Shown: piece after piece, positions 11,146-21,447 of the stretch
Layout of the letters: every line of letters begins with the position of its first letter
How positions within the stretch are numbered: position 1 is the stretch's first letter
Source of the DNA: Malus domestica
Taxonomy: Eukaryota > Streptophyta > Magnoliopsida > Rosales > Rosaceae
Direction: 5' to 3'
Assembly: GCF_042453785.1 (NCBI RefSeq)
Contig: NC_091661.1
Span: 30,185,501 to 30,249,500 of the forward strand
Length of the DNA: 64,000 bases
The notes under the pieces: generated by a model
Told to the model about the DNA's origin: nothing
Database searches by the model: none
What the model saw: only the letters and a program-made list of their open reading frames with translations
Made by a program: the position numbers and the translations under genes

Positions 11146-11790
11146 CTACCGCCTTAGCATTCCGTCGAGCACAATTGTGCCTTCATGTGCATCCTCTGCA
11201 ATCCGTAGAGATGAAACAGCCTGCGCCGCAATGAGCCCAGCAGCAAATCCGGCGCTACCCCAACCTCCATCGTCACAAAATGATTCTGGGTAATCTCTTT
11301 CATAAGGTCCAGATGAGAGTGACCATTCACTGTTCCCTAAGCCGCCCAAGTTGTATCCCGATCTGTAAGCACCAGACACCCACCCAATCGTTTCGAGTGA
11401 ATACTTTGCAGAGTCTTGATAAGGAAAGCATGTCCTCCTTCCACCCATAAATACGTCGATGTTGCCAGGACAATCCCAATGATTGAACACTTGATCTTTG
11501 TTCAGAACGATCTCACATGTTTCGTCCGAGTCTTCTTCACCAAGAAGGACACGCAACGCAACAGCCTCCGCAATTGCAGCGCCTTCTTCATCAAGCCTCT
11601 GTTGCTCTTCTTTCTTCTTCTGTTTTTTCTTTTCTAGTTCAGAAATGATGGCTGCTGAAGTAGCAAGGGCTTTCTCCAAACGCCTCTTCTTTTTCTCAGC
11701 CTGTTTTTGACGATCCAACTCGTCCTTCACCTGCTTTTTCTTAACTTTTCTCACAACCGGTTGCAATTTATTACAATCCATGCTATCCAT
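11146..11790 (-). CDS. Uncharacterised plant protein with N-terminal coiled coil
   Basis: 214 residues, one coding exon, reading MDSMDCNKLQPVV at the start. The frame is open a few codons upstream but without an ATG. Residues about 15-75 are a highly charged Lys/Glu helix, likely coiled coil (KKKRRLEKAL, ELEKKKQKKKEEQQ). An acidic turn GEEDSDETCE follows, then a Gly/Tyr/Ser-rich segment with GGLGNSEWSLSSG. The end is a small-residue helix GFAAGLIAAQAVSSL. There is no signal peptide and no domain I can name. The lysine runs could serve nuclear localisation. Conserved-looking composition and an intact frame make it a real gene, but the function is unknown. Confidence 0.7.
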   Translation of the reverse strand: MDSMDCNKLQPVVRKVKKKQVKDELDRQKQAEKKKRRLEKALATSAAIISELEKKKQKKKEEQQRLDEEGAAIAEAVALRVLLGEEDSDETCEIVLNKDQVFNHWDCPGNIDVFMGGRRTCFPYQDSAKYSLETIGWVSGAYRSGYNLGGLGNSEWSLSSGPYERDYPESFCDDGGWGSAGFAAGLIAAQAVSSLRIAEDAHEGTIVLDGMLRR

Positions 11791-13600
11791 TAAACCAACA
11801 ACCTCCAAAAAGTTGCCTTTGTTTAACTTGTTTTGAGAATTTCTCTAAAGTGTATACATTTCCCTATAACTGTGTTCCCTTACTTTTCTATATTACTAAA
11901 TAAAATTAATTACTTTTCTTGCTGAAAACTAATATAATTACTATAATCCTAACAACTACACCCACTCAGGTCTATAGGAGTACCTCATTTTGCGAACGAT
12001 GCAATCCCACACGGAAACAACAGGTGACAACAGAAGGGAAAACTGATATGCACTCACAGAGCCACCCCTCGGCATCATTCTTCCTAGTTTCCCACAACCC
12101 TTGCATTTACCCATCTTGAGCATACAGAAAAACTGATCATCCAATACCAACTGTGGAAGCAATAACGAAAATCTATTCCAAATAGCTCACATGGCCTTTC
12201 CCAGCTGAAAAATAGCAAAGAGGGTCACAAGCTAAACCAAAACTTCTACGTCAGCAAAAATAGAATGCACACATAAAAGTAACGATATAAATAAGCATAC
12301 AAGACACGCTTAACAGCAACTATAAGACAACACGAGTAACACCGCAATCCACAAAGAGCCCAATTGAAGAGACTTCCGAAAGCAGTATCCTCAGCCTAGT
12401 TGGGAACCAGAAAACCACTGCTTCCCAAGTCATTATTCAAAGAAACAATAAACAAGAAAACACCTCTGAATCATGAACATTAACAGACTGGATGCGCCAT
12501 TGGAAAGGAATAAAATGGATGCTCGAAAGGCAGAACACACATGCTACCAAACACAAGCAACGTAAATCATGGACGCATCCCCTACTATGCCTAACCCCAA
12601 CTATCATCATAATTAAAAGTGAAGTCAAGCTTCCCAAATAACTGGATCCAAATAACGTCGTCATAATTCATAAACCTCGCAAGCTATATCCCAAGAAACA
12701 CTTAGTTAATGATAAAGCTCCAATGATTTCAATTAATGGTAAATATATCCATCCGATACTTGTTGGTGACAAAACTCTGGACCAAGAGTAGATAAAAAGC
12801 TCACAAAATCAAGAGATACCAATCGAGTCAACTCATGAAACCCGCTTCGATTATGAATTACAAAACAACACCAATCCAATTAATCCAATCTTAATCGTAT
12901 TGGGGAGATGATGAAATAACACAAAAACCGACATCTAAGCCCTCTCACTTAATTCAATAACCAGAAATTCAACTTCCACTCAATTTTCTCATCAGCCAAA
13001 CAGATTCCAGTATCCAATTCGTTCAAATCCAATCTTAACCAAACAGATCCGTACAAAAAATCAACAAACAGATCCGTACAAAAAATCAACACAGCTCCAA
13101 CAGCTCATCACAAATCCGTACATATAACAGCGTGATCTAATCAGTTCGAATACAGTATCATCAAATTCAAACACCAACCAATCCAGATCCAATCACAGAC
13201 TAATCTAAACAGATAAATCGAAACAAACACCAACAATTAAATCCAAATTCAAACACGCGAAATCAAAGACGAACAGAGGGAGAGAGAAAGCAAACCAGAT
13301 TGAAATCACAGGTAGAGGAAAGGGCCTCGAGCTCGGAATCTCATCCGCGGAGTGAAGAAATCGGGAAAAACTCGGACGAAATCGGATCCGGAGAGAAAAA
13401 CAGAGGAGGAAGAAACCGGGAGTCGGTGGTTGTTTTGTAAGTAAAAAGGAAGTGGAAATTTGATAACCAACCGACCAGAGAGAGCGAGAGAGAGTGAAGG
13501 GGGGTAATTTTGTAATTTACAGATGGGCGGAGGACACGTGTCGGGAAGACGGGAGGGGGGAAGTTGATCCGAAAGGGTAAACAATATCTAGAATCTACGA
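11791..13600 (-). other. Probable 5' leader and leader intron of the coiled-coil protein gene
   Basis: No coding exon was found. The sequence is intron-like on the minus strand. A GA/CT-rich segment at about 13260-13510 looks like a transcribed first exon and promoter edge. On the minus strand, CAATCTGGTTTGC near 13295 could be the splice donor of a non-coding first exon. This layout is inferred from composition only. Confidence 0.3.
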
Positions 13601-13632
13601 CTTTTCTGTGGCCTTTCGGGATTACGTTGGGC

Positions 13633-13840
13633 CAGGAGGATCCTCGCTGGATATTTTTTGCGAATATTCAATCATATCCGTCCATCATAAATTATGTGTT
13701 CAGAAATTATTATATATATTTTATTTAAATTTGAATATAAACAGTGCAAAAATTGATCGTACGATATACGATGAACGGATGTAATTAAAGAATTACCAAG
13801 ATCCTCGTAAAGAAGATCCCACGAGGATCCTCTCTCTAGG
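13633..13840. mobile_element. MITE family B, copy 3
   Basis: Left end CAGGAGGATCCTCGCTGG and right end CCCACGAGGATCCTCTC are inverted repeats. The centre has mirrored CATCATAAATTATG and ACGATATACGATGAACG blocks. About 208 bases, non-coding. Confidence 0.6.
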
Positions 13841-15385
13841 TTTGGAGGCAATCCATGGTGTCTCTTGCTTTCCGTCAGTGTTTCTATTGGTTTGTTTATT
13901 AGACGGTCAAGATTGTAGATCTGAAGACACTTGTTTTTTGGATCGGACGGTTTAGATTAAGTACAGGAATAAGAAGGTGGGAGTGTAATGTAGACTGTAG
14001 AGTGGGTAATGGGCCGACCTGGGCCTCTACATTGGGCATGTTCCTCGGAATAAGGTGGGTCTGTGATGTTGAGTGGTAGGGACTATTGTTGTTTATAGTT
14101 GTGGAAATTATAATAACGATCCTTTAACTTTAGAGTAAATTGTAGCTATGGTCCCTTAATTTTAACTCAATTGGAGCAATGGTCCCTCAACTAAAAATCC
14201 ATTACCTTTGGTCCCTCAACTTATCAAAACGTGCAGCTATGGTCCCTCAACTAAAAATCCATTACCATTGGTCCCTGAACTTTAATTCAAGTGGAGAAAT
14301 GGTCCTTTAACTTTAATCTAATTGTAGCAATGGTCCTTACAATATAACTCGTTTTGACAAATTTTTTGACATAGTTGACGAAAAGAACCATAATTATACA
14401 CTTTGATGAGTTGAGGGACCCTAATTATATAAATGGTCATTCCAACATAGCTTATTTTGACAAAATTTTGACAAAATTGATGAAAATGACTATAGCTACA
14501 CATTTTGATAAGTTGAGGGACCAATGGTAATTGATTTTTAGTTGAGGGGCCATTGCTCCAATTTGATTAAAGTTGAGGGACCATTTGTACAATTTACTCC
14601 TAACTTTAATCTAATTGGAACAATAATCTATCAACTAAAAGTTCATAATCATTGGTCTCTTAATTTATCAAAATGTATAGTTATGATTATTTTCGTCAAC
14701 TCCGTTAAAACTTCCGTTAAAATAAGTCACGTGCCACGCACATGAGGTTGAATCAAGAAGCAACTATAGAAAACCAAATCAAAAAAATTGCAGCAATGGT
14801 TCTTAACCTTAACCCAATAAGAGAAATGGTTCCTCAACTTTTAACTCAATTGGAACAACGATCATTCAACTTTAACCCATTTGTAATAATAGTCATTTCA
14901 ACATGAATCATTTTGATGGAATTTTTATGGAATTAACGAAAATGATTATAGCTGCACGTTTTGATAAGTAAAAGGACCAATGGTTATGAATTTTTAATTG
15001 ATGGATTACAATTTTCTCAACTATAAACAACAAAATCATAAATAATATAAATTACATTAGTCGTTACAATTTATACTGTTTGATTTACAACCCAGTTTTT
15101 AGTATATGATTAGGTCTTAAACCAAAACCATTTCAAGGCCGTAAAAAACCAAACAATTCAATGCGGTTCCCTTCAATACGACTTGGGATTTCGATTCCAA
15201 TCACCCACCCACCCACCTCCTATTTCCCTGTTGAAGCGTTCTCTCACGGTCACAACTCACACTCTCCCTTTTGCTCACTAGTCACGCTGTCACACACACA
15301 TTCCCCACCAAAATGTTCATCTCCTTCTCCTTTCTTTTGTTTTGATGATCCCACCTGATCTAATCCAAGGGTCACAAAAGCCGCA
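13841..15385. other. Promoter-side spacer of MinD
   Basis: Most of it (about 14095-15010) is the compound repeat listed next. The last 250 bases before MinD are rich in CCCACCCACC and CTCACACTC words and probably form the promoter and leader of that gene. I see no clear TATA box there. Confidence 0.5.
14095..15010. repeat. Compound palindromic repeat of ATGGTCCCTCAACT units
   Basis: The word GGTCCCTCAACT or a close variant occurs at least five times forward (about 14150-14340), and its complement AGTTGAGGGACC at least four times (about 14410-14590). Linking words TATCAAAACGTGCAGCTATG and its mirror lie between. A second, weaker set continues to about 15010. It is a DNA-element array with nested inverted arms. 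A decayed relative is at about 60985-61170. Non-coding. Confidence 0.65.
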
Positions 15386-16384
15386 ATGGTCTCTCTTCAA
15401 CTCCTCCCCGCCATCCTCCACCCCAAGCCCTCCACCTCCACCTCCTCCTTCCTCAACGCCGCATATCCACTAAAAGCCTTTAAACCCAAAACCCTAAAAC
15501 CCAATCTTTCTTCTCCCTTCACAGTCCGCGCCGTCCTCCAATACAACAGGAAGCCCCAGTTGTCCGGCGACACCCCCCGCGTCGTCGTCATCACCTCCGG
15601 AAAAGGCGGCGTCGGCAAGACCACCACCACCGCCAATGTCGGCCTCTCCCTCGCCCGCCTCGGCTTCTCCGTCGTCGCCATAGACGCGGACGTCGGCCTC
15701 CGAAACCTCGACCTCCTCCTCGGCCTCGAGAACCGCGTCAACTACACCGTCGTCGAGGTCCTCAACGGCGACTGCCGCCTCGACCAGGCCCTCGTCAGGG
15801 ACAAGCGCTGGTCCAACTTCGAATTGCTCTGTATCTCGAAGCCCCGGTCCAAATTGCCAATGGGGTTCGGCGGCAAGGCCCTGGTCTGGGTCGTTGACGC
15901 CTTGAAAGCCAGGCAAGAGGGCTGCCCGGACTTCATTCTCATCGATTGCCCGGCAGGAATCGATGCCGGATTCATCACAGCCATTACGCCGGCCAATGAG
16001 GCCGTTCTGGTGACCACGCCGGACATCACGAGCTTGAGAGACGCTGACAGGGTCATTGGGCTGCTGGAGTGTGACGGAATAAGGGATATTAAGATGATGG
16101 TGAACCGGGTTCGGACGGACATGATCAAAGGGGAAGACATGATGTCGGTGCTGGATGTGCAGGAGATGTTGGGACTGGCATTGTTGGGGATGATTCCGGA
16201 GGATACGGAGGTCATCAGAAGCACCAACAGAGGGTACCCTCTGGTTTTGAACAGGCCACCCACATTGGCAGGGCTGGCTTTCGAGCAGGCGGCCTGGAGG
16301 CTTGTTGAGCAGGACAGTATGCAGGCTGTCATGGTGGAGGAAGAGCCCAAGAAGCGCGGGTTTTTCTCCTTTTTCGGAGGGTAG
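15386..16384 (+). CDS. MIND1: Plastid septum-site determining protein MinD
   Basis: Intronless, 332 residues. Residues 1 to about 50 are Ser/Pro/Lys-rich and poor in acids, typical of a chloroplast transit peptide. The ParA/MinD ATPase follows, with the deviant Walker A motif SGKGGVGKTT at residues 71-80 (both signature lysines present), the switch AIDADVGLRNLDL, and LIDCPAGID as Walker B. The end KKRGFFSFFGG is the amphipathic membrane-targeting tail of MinD. MinD works with MinE to keep the FtsZ ring at the middle of the chloroplast. The gene is very GC-rich in its 5' half compared with its surroundings. It is convergent with the MurC-like gene, with stop codons about 540 bases apart. In Arabidopsis MinD1 is At5g24020. 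Confidence 0.97.
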   Translation: MVSLQLLPAILHPKPSTSTSSFLNAAYPLKAFKPKTLKPNLSSPFTVRAVLQYNRKPQLSGDTPRVVVITSGKGGVGKTTTTANVGLSLARLGFSVVAIDADVGLRNLDLLLGLENRVNYTVVEVLNGDCRLDQALVRDKRWSNFELLCISKPRSKLPMGFGGKALVWVVDALKARQEGCPDFILIDCPAGIDAGFITAITPANEAVLVTTPDITSLRDADRVIGLLECDGIRDIKMMVNRVRTDMIKGEDMMSVLDVQEMLGLALLGMIPEDTEVIRSTNRGYPLVLNRPPTLAGLAFEQAAWRLVEQDSMQAVMVEEEPKKRGFFSFFGG

Positions 16385-16924
16385 GAAGTGCGCCAATTTC
16401 GAAGCTTGCAAGTATTGTTCTGCTTGTGCTTTTATCTGCAGATGACCGTTCAGTAGTAGAGAAAAAAGTGAGTGAAGCTGTGTACAGGGTGAGTCAGTTC
16501 AATTCTCCGATTGTGTTTTTGTTAGTGATAGCTTAAAGTTTAGATTTCTAGTCTTTCTATGTTTTTAGGGAATGCAAGGATTAATGTGATGTATTTACTT
16601 GATTGAGAAACAAGGAAAATTGGTACCTGTCTTTCGAATTTTCCGGATTGAGAAGTTCGTGTTTGATCTTTATCTTTTGATGAATTGTGCATTGAACAAC
16701 TCGTTTCCTTTCCATCCTTTGGTAAGTACGCATTGCAGTTTGCTCGGAAACGAATGCTTAGCTTGCAAGCCGGTCACTTTTGTTAAATGGCTTCTCTTGA
16801 CGTAGTTCAGAACGGGGTTACTACACCTTCCACCTCCGGTTTGGGGAAGTTCGGCTCAGTGACTGTCACTGATGCATCAAACACTTGAATCTTCAAACTT
16901 GATGATGAAGCCACGGAAGGTAGA
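16385..16924. other. Shared 3' flank between MinD and the MurC-like gene
   Basis: No reading frame of note. The stretch must hold both 3' untranslated regions, because the two genes converge. AATAAA-like poly(A) signals are not clear on either strand. Confidence 0.6.
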
Positions 16925-19900
16925 TCAGTGGGGAGCAAGCTGCGAATTCACTTGTAATCTCCTTCTCAATTCATAGAGCAGCTTTGGGCCGACGGTAGTT
17001 ATATTACCTGAAAAAATCGAATAATTATTTGATTCGTAAGTTTTAGTTCAAAGTTTGTCCCTTTTTATATGAACCAGAATGATCTGAAATTAGTGAGATT
17101 AGTTTCATCAAGATTTGAGTACCTGCTCCAAGTGTTAAAACAACGATTTCCCGACGAGGGTTCTTGCATATTTGAGATGCTAACTTCTCTACAACATCGT
17201 CCTGCATATTCAACAATCTTCAAATCATCCAGTTACCCGAATCCTTCCTAGATAACCATTTGAAGCACTTATGGGTTTTTATTCGATCCTGGTATGCGAT
17301 TTTTTATCGTTTACAGTCATGTTTCGAATGCGATTTCAGACATAATTGTACCTAAAAGAACTTAAAACTTGGGTATTACCAGAGAAGGGATGTATTCAGA
17401 TGGCGGGCCAATTATCGTAGCAGCTAACTCTCTTCCGCCAACATTCTCGACATCTTTCTCTCTAGCGGCATACACCTGACATCATACTTCCAACCAATTA
17501 GCCCTTTGGCTATAAGGTAATCCAAAGACTCTGTGCTATGACAACTTACCTCTGTGACTACGACTTGATCTGCATCGCGGAGAGCATTGGTGAAGTCATC
17601 CTTCAGTGCTGTTAAACGGCTGCAAACGTATCAGTCAGTCAGTCTAGCACAAATCATACGAATCATGCTAGCGATAAAAGACTCTGCGCATTGTTCTCGT
17701 GTTGAGTGAATACCTGTAAGTATGAGGCTGGAACACGACCAAAAGAGACTTGACAGGGAACCTCTGGCGTGCAGCTTGAATTACTGCACTAACTTCTGTT
17801 GGATGATGAGCATAATCGTCATATATATGGCATCCGCATACGGCGCCAATCATCTCAAAACGTCTTGAAATGCCTATGAAATTGTTTAAGTGCAACCTCA
17901 CAAGATTGATTGTATTGTTGATTTGAAATTGGTCACTGAATAATGCCATCACAGTGGCAATAACCTGCACAATACAGCACAATTAACAGCCACAATAAGT
18001 TTACACATTACAGGGCTTGTAGTTCATTTATGCCAACAGACGAAAATCCAAAACACGAAAATCCGCCTTTAAAAATATCGAGCAAATGATGGTTATAAAT
18101 TATAATACAACACAGAACAGAAATGTGATGAGGAAAATTATACTCAGAACAGTATGCCACTCACTGCCAACGAATTAAGGACGTTATGAACTCCTGGAAT
18201 CTGTAGACTGATGTCTGCCACAGGGTGCCCGCAATGACACTGCAGGGGAAAGAGTGATTAACCAGGGAAAAGAAATTCAGTTAAGTTTCCTACACCATTT
18301 TTTTCCAGAAGAAACTGAATAATGTAGACAACAGGGGAGCATCCCGGCATGATAAGAAACCATCTTTACGTACCAGTGTATAATCACTACCACCCCTTAA
18401 ATTTGGCCTGATCGATGATGCATGCCATTCATTAGAACTTGTGGTTCCATAAGTTGTTACGTTGTAGCTATCAGAACATCTCCAGTTATCGGATCCACCT
18501 GCCCGCTTTCCATCAGTCAGCAATGAAAATGCACCTTGACTGTTGCAAACGGGAAACATTTACAAAGAGTATACTACCAAATAAATTTACATCTGTAAGA
18601 ATGGTGAGCAGAAAATACAATAGACATGTATATTGAATAACTAATGCATGCAACCGCTACCAAAGGACCAAACCAAAAATCTACACACGATGAACCATAT
18701 AGTTTTAAGTCGAATTACATCCAAAATAAGAGTTACACAACCATAAGATAAATACGAAAATGAAGAGCAGCTCGTGTAATATGCTGGATGACTTAGGAAA
18801 CTGTCATTTCTTTTGTGGTATAATGCCTGCCACTTGAACTTTCTGCTGCACCAGAAATGCAATATGCTGCCAAAATAGTCGAGCAATGTACCTGTCCCCA
18901 CATAAAATGAGATGTCCACCGACCCTGATACGGTTCAGGAATTTCCTGAAAGTAGCTTTAACCGCCTCCTCGTTTGGAAATATGTCAACATGCTCCCAAT
19001 CCAAATTTGTTACAACGGCTATAGAAGGTGATAATCCCAGGAAACAGCAATCGTATTCGTCAGCCTACTACAAACATGAAATATGTAAGTAATCTTTATG
19101 AGCAATTGAACATGAAATCGATCTACTATTGTCGATTAAGTATTAAGTAGTACAGGTTAACTAAAATTCATTTATTCCAATCAATAATAGGTTCCTAATC
19201 ATTGTTACAGAACCATGAACGGAAAATTAAATATTAGATATCTTCAGGTTTTGTTCATGCATGCTATACCATTTACTACCTCCCTTGTTTGGCCTAAACA
19301 GAATAATGTATTCCATTAAAATTTTATAGCATTTCAACCTTTAATCCTTAAAAAATACATGTCATCCTAGATTTCAAATCAAAATTTTCAACCTCGAAGG
19401 AAAAGTATACCTCCAGGACAAAATTACGACCATCACCGAAGATAATGTTTCCTCCTGAGAACTGCAAAAGACAGTTTGAATCATTTCCAACATATAATTT
19501 AAGAAAGCCAATTCCAATTACTAATGAAACGACAATCAAACACTTTATTGTAAAAGCTAATTCAAAAGAAAGTAAAAAACTATGATTTAACCATGGTGAG
19601 TGGACCGCACAAGAAAGAGTTGTTTCACATATTGCATCTGCTAAGCTCGTATTTTCTCCAAAGCTGTATAGAGAAGTAAAAGAATTGAAAATGATACCTG
19701 CGGCACATGTGCTCCAACTACTGCGGTAAGACTATCACCCATGGCATCTAGAACATAAGCAAGCATACTTGCAGTTGTACTCTTTCCTGTAAGTATTAAT
19801 ACTTATCATTATTATGCAATAATAGAAATGAAGACAAGCCAATAGTATCTTAGATTTCCCCACATTTAAATCACTACTATCACTATCATTGCATCCGTCG

Positions 19901-21447
19901 CATGATTTGATATGAAGCACGCACCCTTAGCTTCTTGGCAATATCACATTCAAGCAAATAGCCATCACATTTCACGTACTCTTTTTTTTTTTTTTTAATA
20001 AGAACTGCATTACACTCTACTGAAGCAAAAGGAAAGGGAAATCAACCAACTTATTCACATTGACAACTAGATAAGCATAATAGATTAATAATAGATAGAC
20101 CAAAGAAGACATTCCGTAAACTGATTTTGAAAATAATGTGCAGATAGCATAACAATGATTGGTGAAGATAACAGCACAGAAATATTCTTACCATGGCTAC
20201 CGCTTACAGCAATGAGATTATAGCTCTCTGTCAGCTTTCCTAACCACTGGTCTCGCTTGTACCTGTAGAAGAAAGAGGTTAAGATATGAAATCAAGCAAA
20301 ACAGTGAATGCAGCATACTTAGATAAGCAAACACTAAGTGCTCGTTTGGAAGTGCTTTTAAAATGACCGAAAGTGCTTTTGGTGAAATGTTTTTGAAACC
20401 AATCCTTAGTAAAAAACTAAGTGGATCCTGTAGAACCACTAAGTGCTTCCTGCATTGTGCTTCTTCAAAAAAGCACTTAAAGTGCTTTTGAAACCCAAAA
20501 TCTATTTCACGAAAAGCGCTTCAGTCATTCTAAAAGCACTTCCAAACGAGCCCTAAACTGTTAAAGTAACATACATAATAGCCTACTTGGTTATCCATCA
20601 ACATAGGAAGCCTAGGAACGGAATAGACAGTTGCGCACAATCTACAAACTTAGCCTATAGTAACTGCTAACAATTCGTAATTCCTACTACTACTGCTAAC
20701 ATGGTAAGAATATTTCAGTGTTTATAACATTACACACCAAAAGAAGTTCCAATTGCTTCAAATGCTAAAGTGAACAAAGATATACTCACACAGGTACTCC
20801 GACGGACTTTGCATACAAAATCTCAGCATTGTTTTGGGGAATAGCACTTGAAACAACAATGGCATCAGGTAATCTCGAGGCCCCGTTCCTTTGCAAATTG
20901 ATCACCGAATGGCCTATATGCAAAAATGCCCCTGCTTCCTGCAGCCCATCCATGAAGCTACTCCACACAATATCCGAGCCACTAACCTCATAAACCTACG
21001 AAATAAAAAACAACTCTCAAAATTCAAGAAACCCAAAAATGGTCCAGTTTTCAGAAGTCTAATGACATTCTAATACTTCCACAAAATTTCCACCATTTTC
21101 TCGGCAACCAAACAGAGAACTATAGGGTTTCAATCAAGCATTACCTGTTTGAGTGCAAGCATGGCCAGCGCAGACAACCCGCAACCTCCAATCCCCACAA
21201 AGTGAATCCAACCCTTTTCGTTTCTCAAACCATCGGATTCTCGATCGCTCTCGTCCGTGAACGCCGGCGAGTTTGAGATGCTGCCGCTGTTGTTTTTACT
21301 CGATGCTTGCACGGATTTCGCAATGCGATTGCGTTTGCACTGGGCCGAGCTCTCCCTCACAAATATCTGGAAGTCGATCTTCGGTTTTCCGATGATATTT
21401 GCCGGAAAACGGAGGCGTTCGGACGTTGACATCGCCGGGAATTCCAT
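16925..21447 (-). CDS. murC: MurC-like UDP-N-acetylmuramate-L-alanine ligase, nuclear, probably plastid
   Basis: Thirteen exons (written high to low): 21447-21145, 20995-20790, 20262-20192, 19786-19698, 19461-19411, 19064-18892, 18539-18374, 18239-18165, 17964-17714, 17619-17550, 17475-17380, 17201-17123, 17007-16925. The joined frame is 570 codons with no internal stop. The N-terminal 75 residues are Ser/Lys-rich, fitting a plastid transit peptide. FVGIGGCGLSALA (about 83-95) is the UDP-sugar binding loop, and GSHGKSTT (191-198) is the ATP loop. EADEYD (240-245) and NLDWEHVD match the central domain; HNVLNSLAV, DDYAHHPTE (427-435) and QPHTYRSR match the ligase C-domain. In bacteria MurC adds L-Ala to UDP-MurNAc. 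Mosses keep this pathway for plastid division; most flowering plants keep only parts. Introns rule out bacterial contamination. Confidence 0.9.
20338..20553. mobile_element. Tourist-like MITE inside a MurC-like intron, family C
   Basis: Inverted ends GTGCTCGTTTGGAAGTGC and GCACTTCCAAACGAGCCC, flanked by TAA on both sides (CTAA before, TAAA after). A 3-base TAA duplication and a G-rich end with GTTTGG fit PIF/Harbinger (Tourist) MITEs. It lies in the intron between exons 2 and 3 and does not touch a splice site. Confidence 0.7.

Noticed and set aside
15494-16411. Long open frame antisense to MinD
   Set aside because: A by-product of the GC-rich codon use of MinD on the other strand; it gives low-complexity Asp/Gly/Val text.
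16925-21447. Bacterial contamination as the source of MurC
   Set aside because: Thirteen exons with consistent GT-AG junctions and a plant MITE in one intron show it is a plant nuclear gene.
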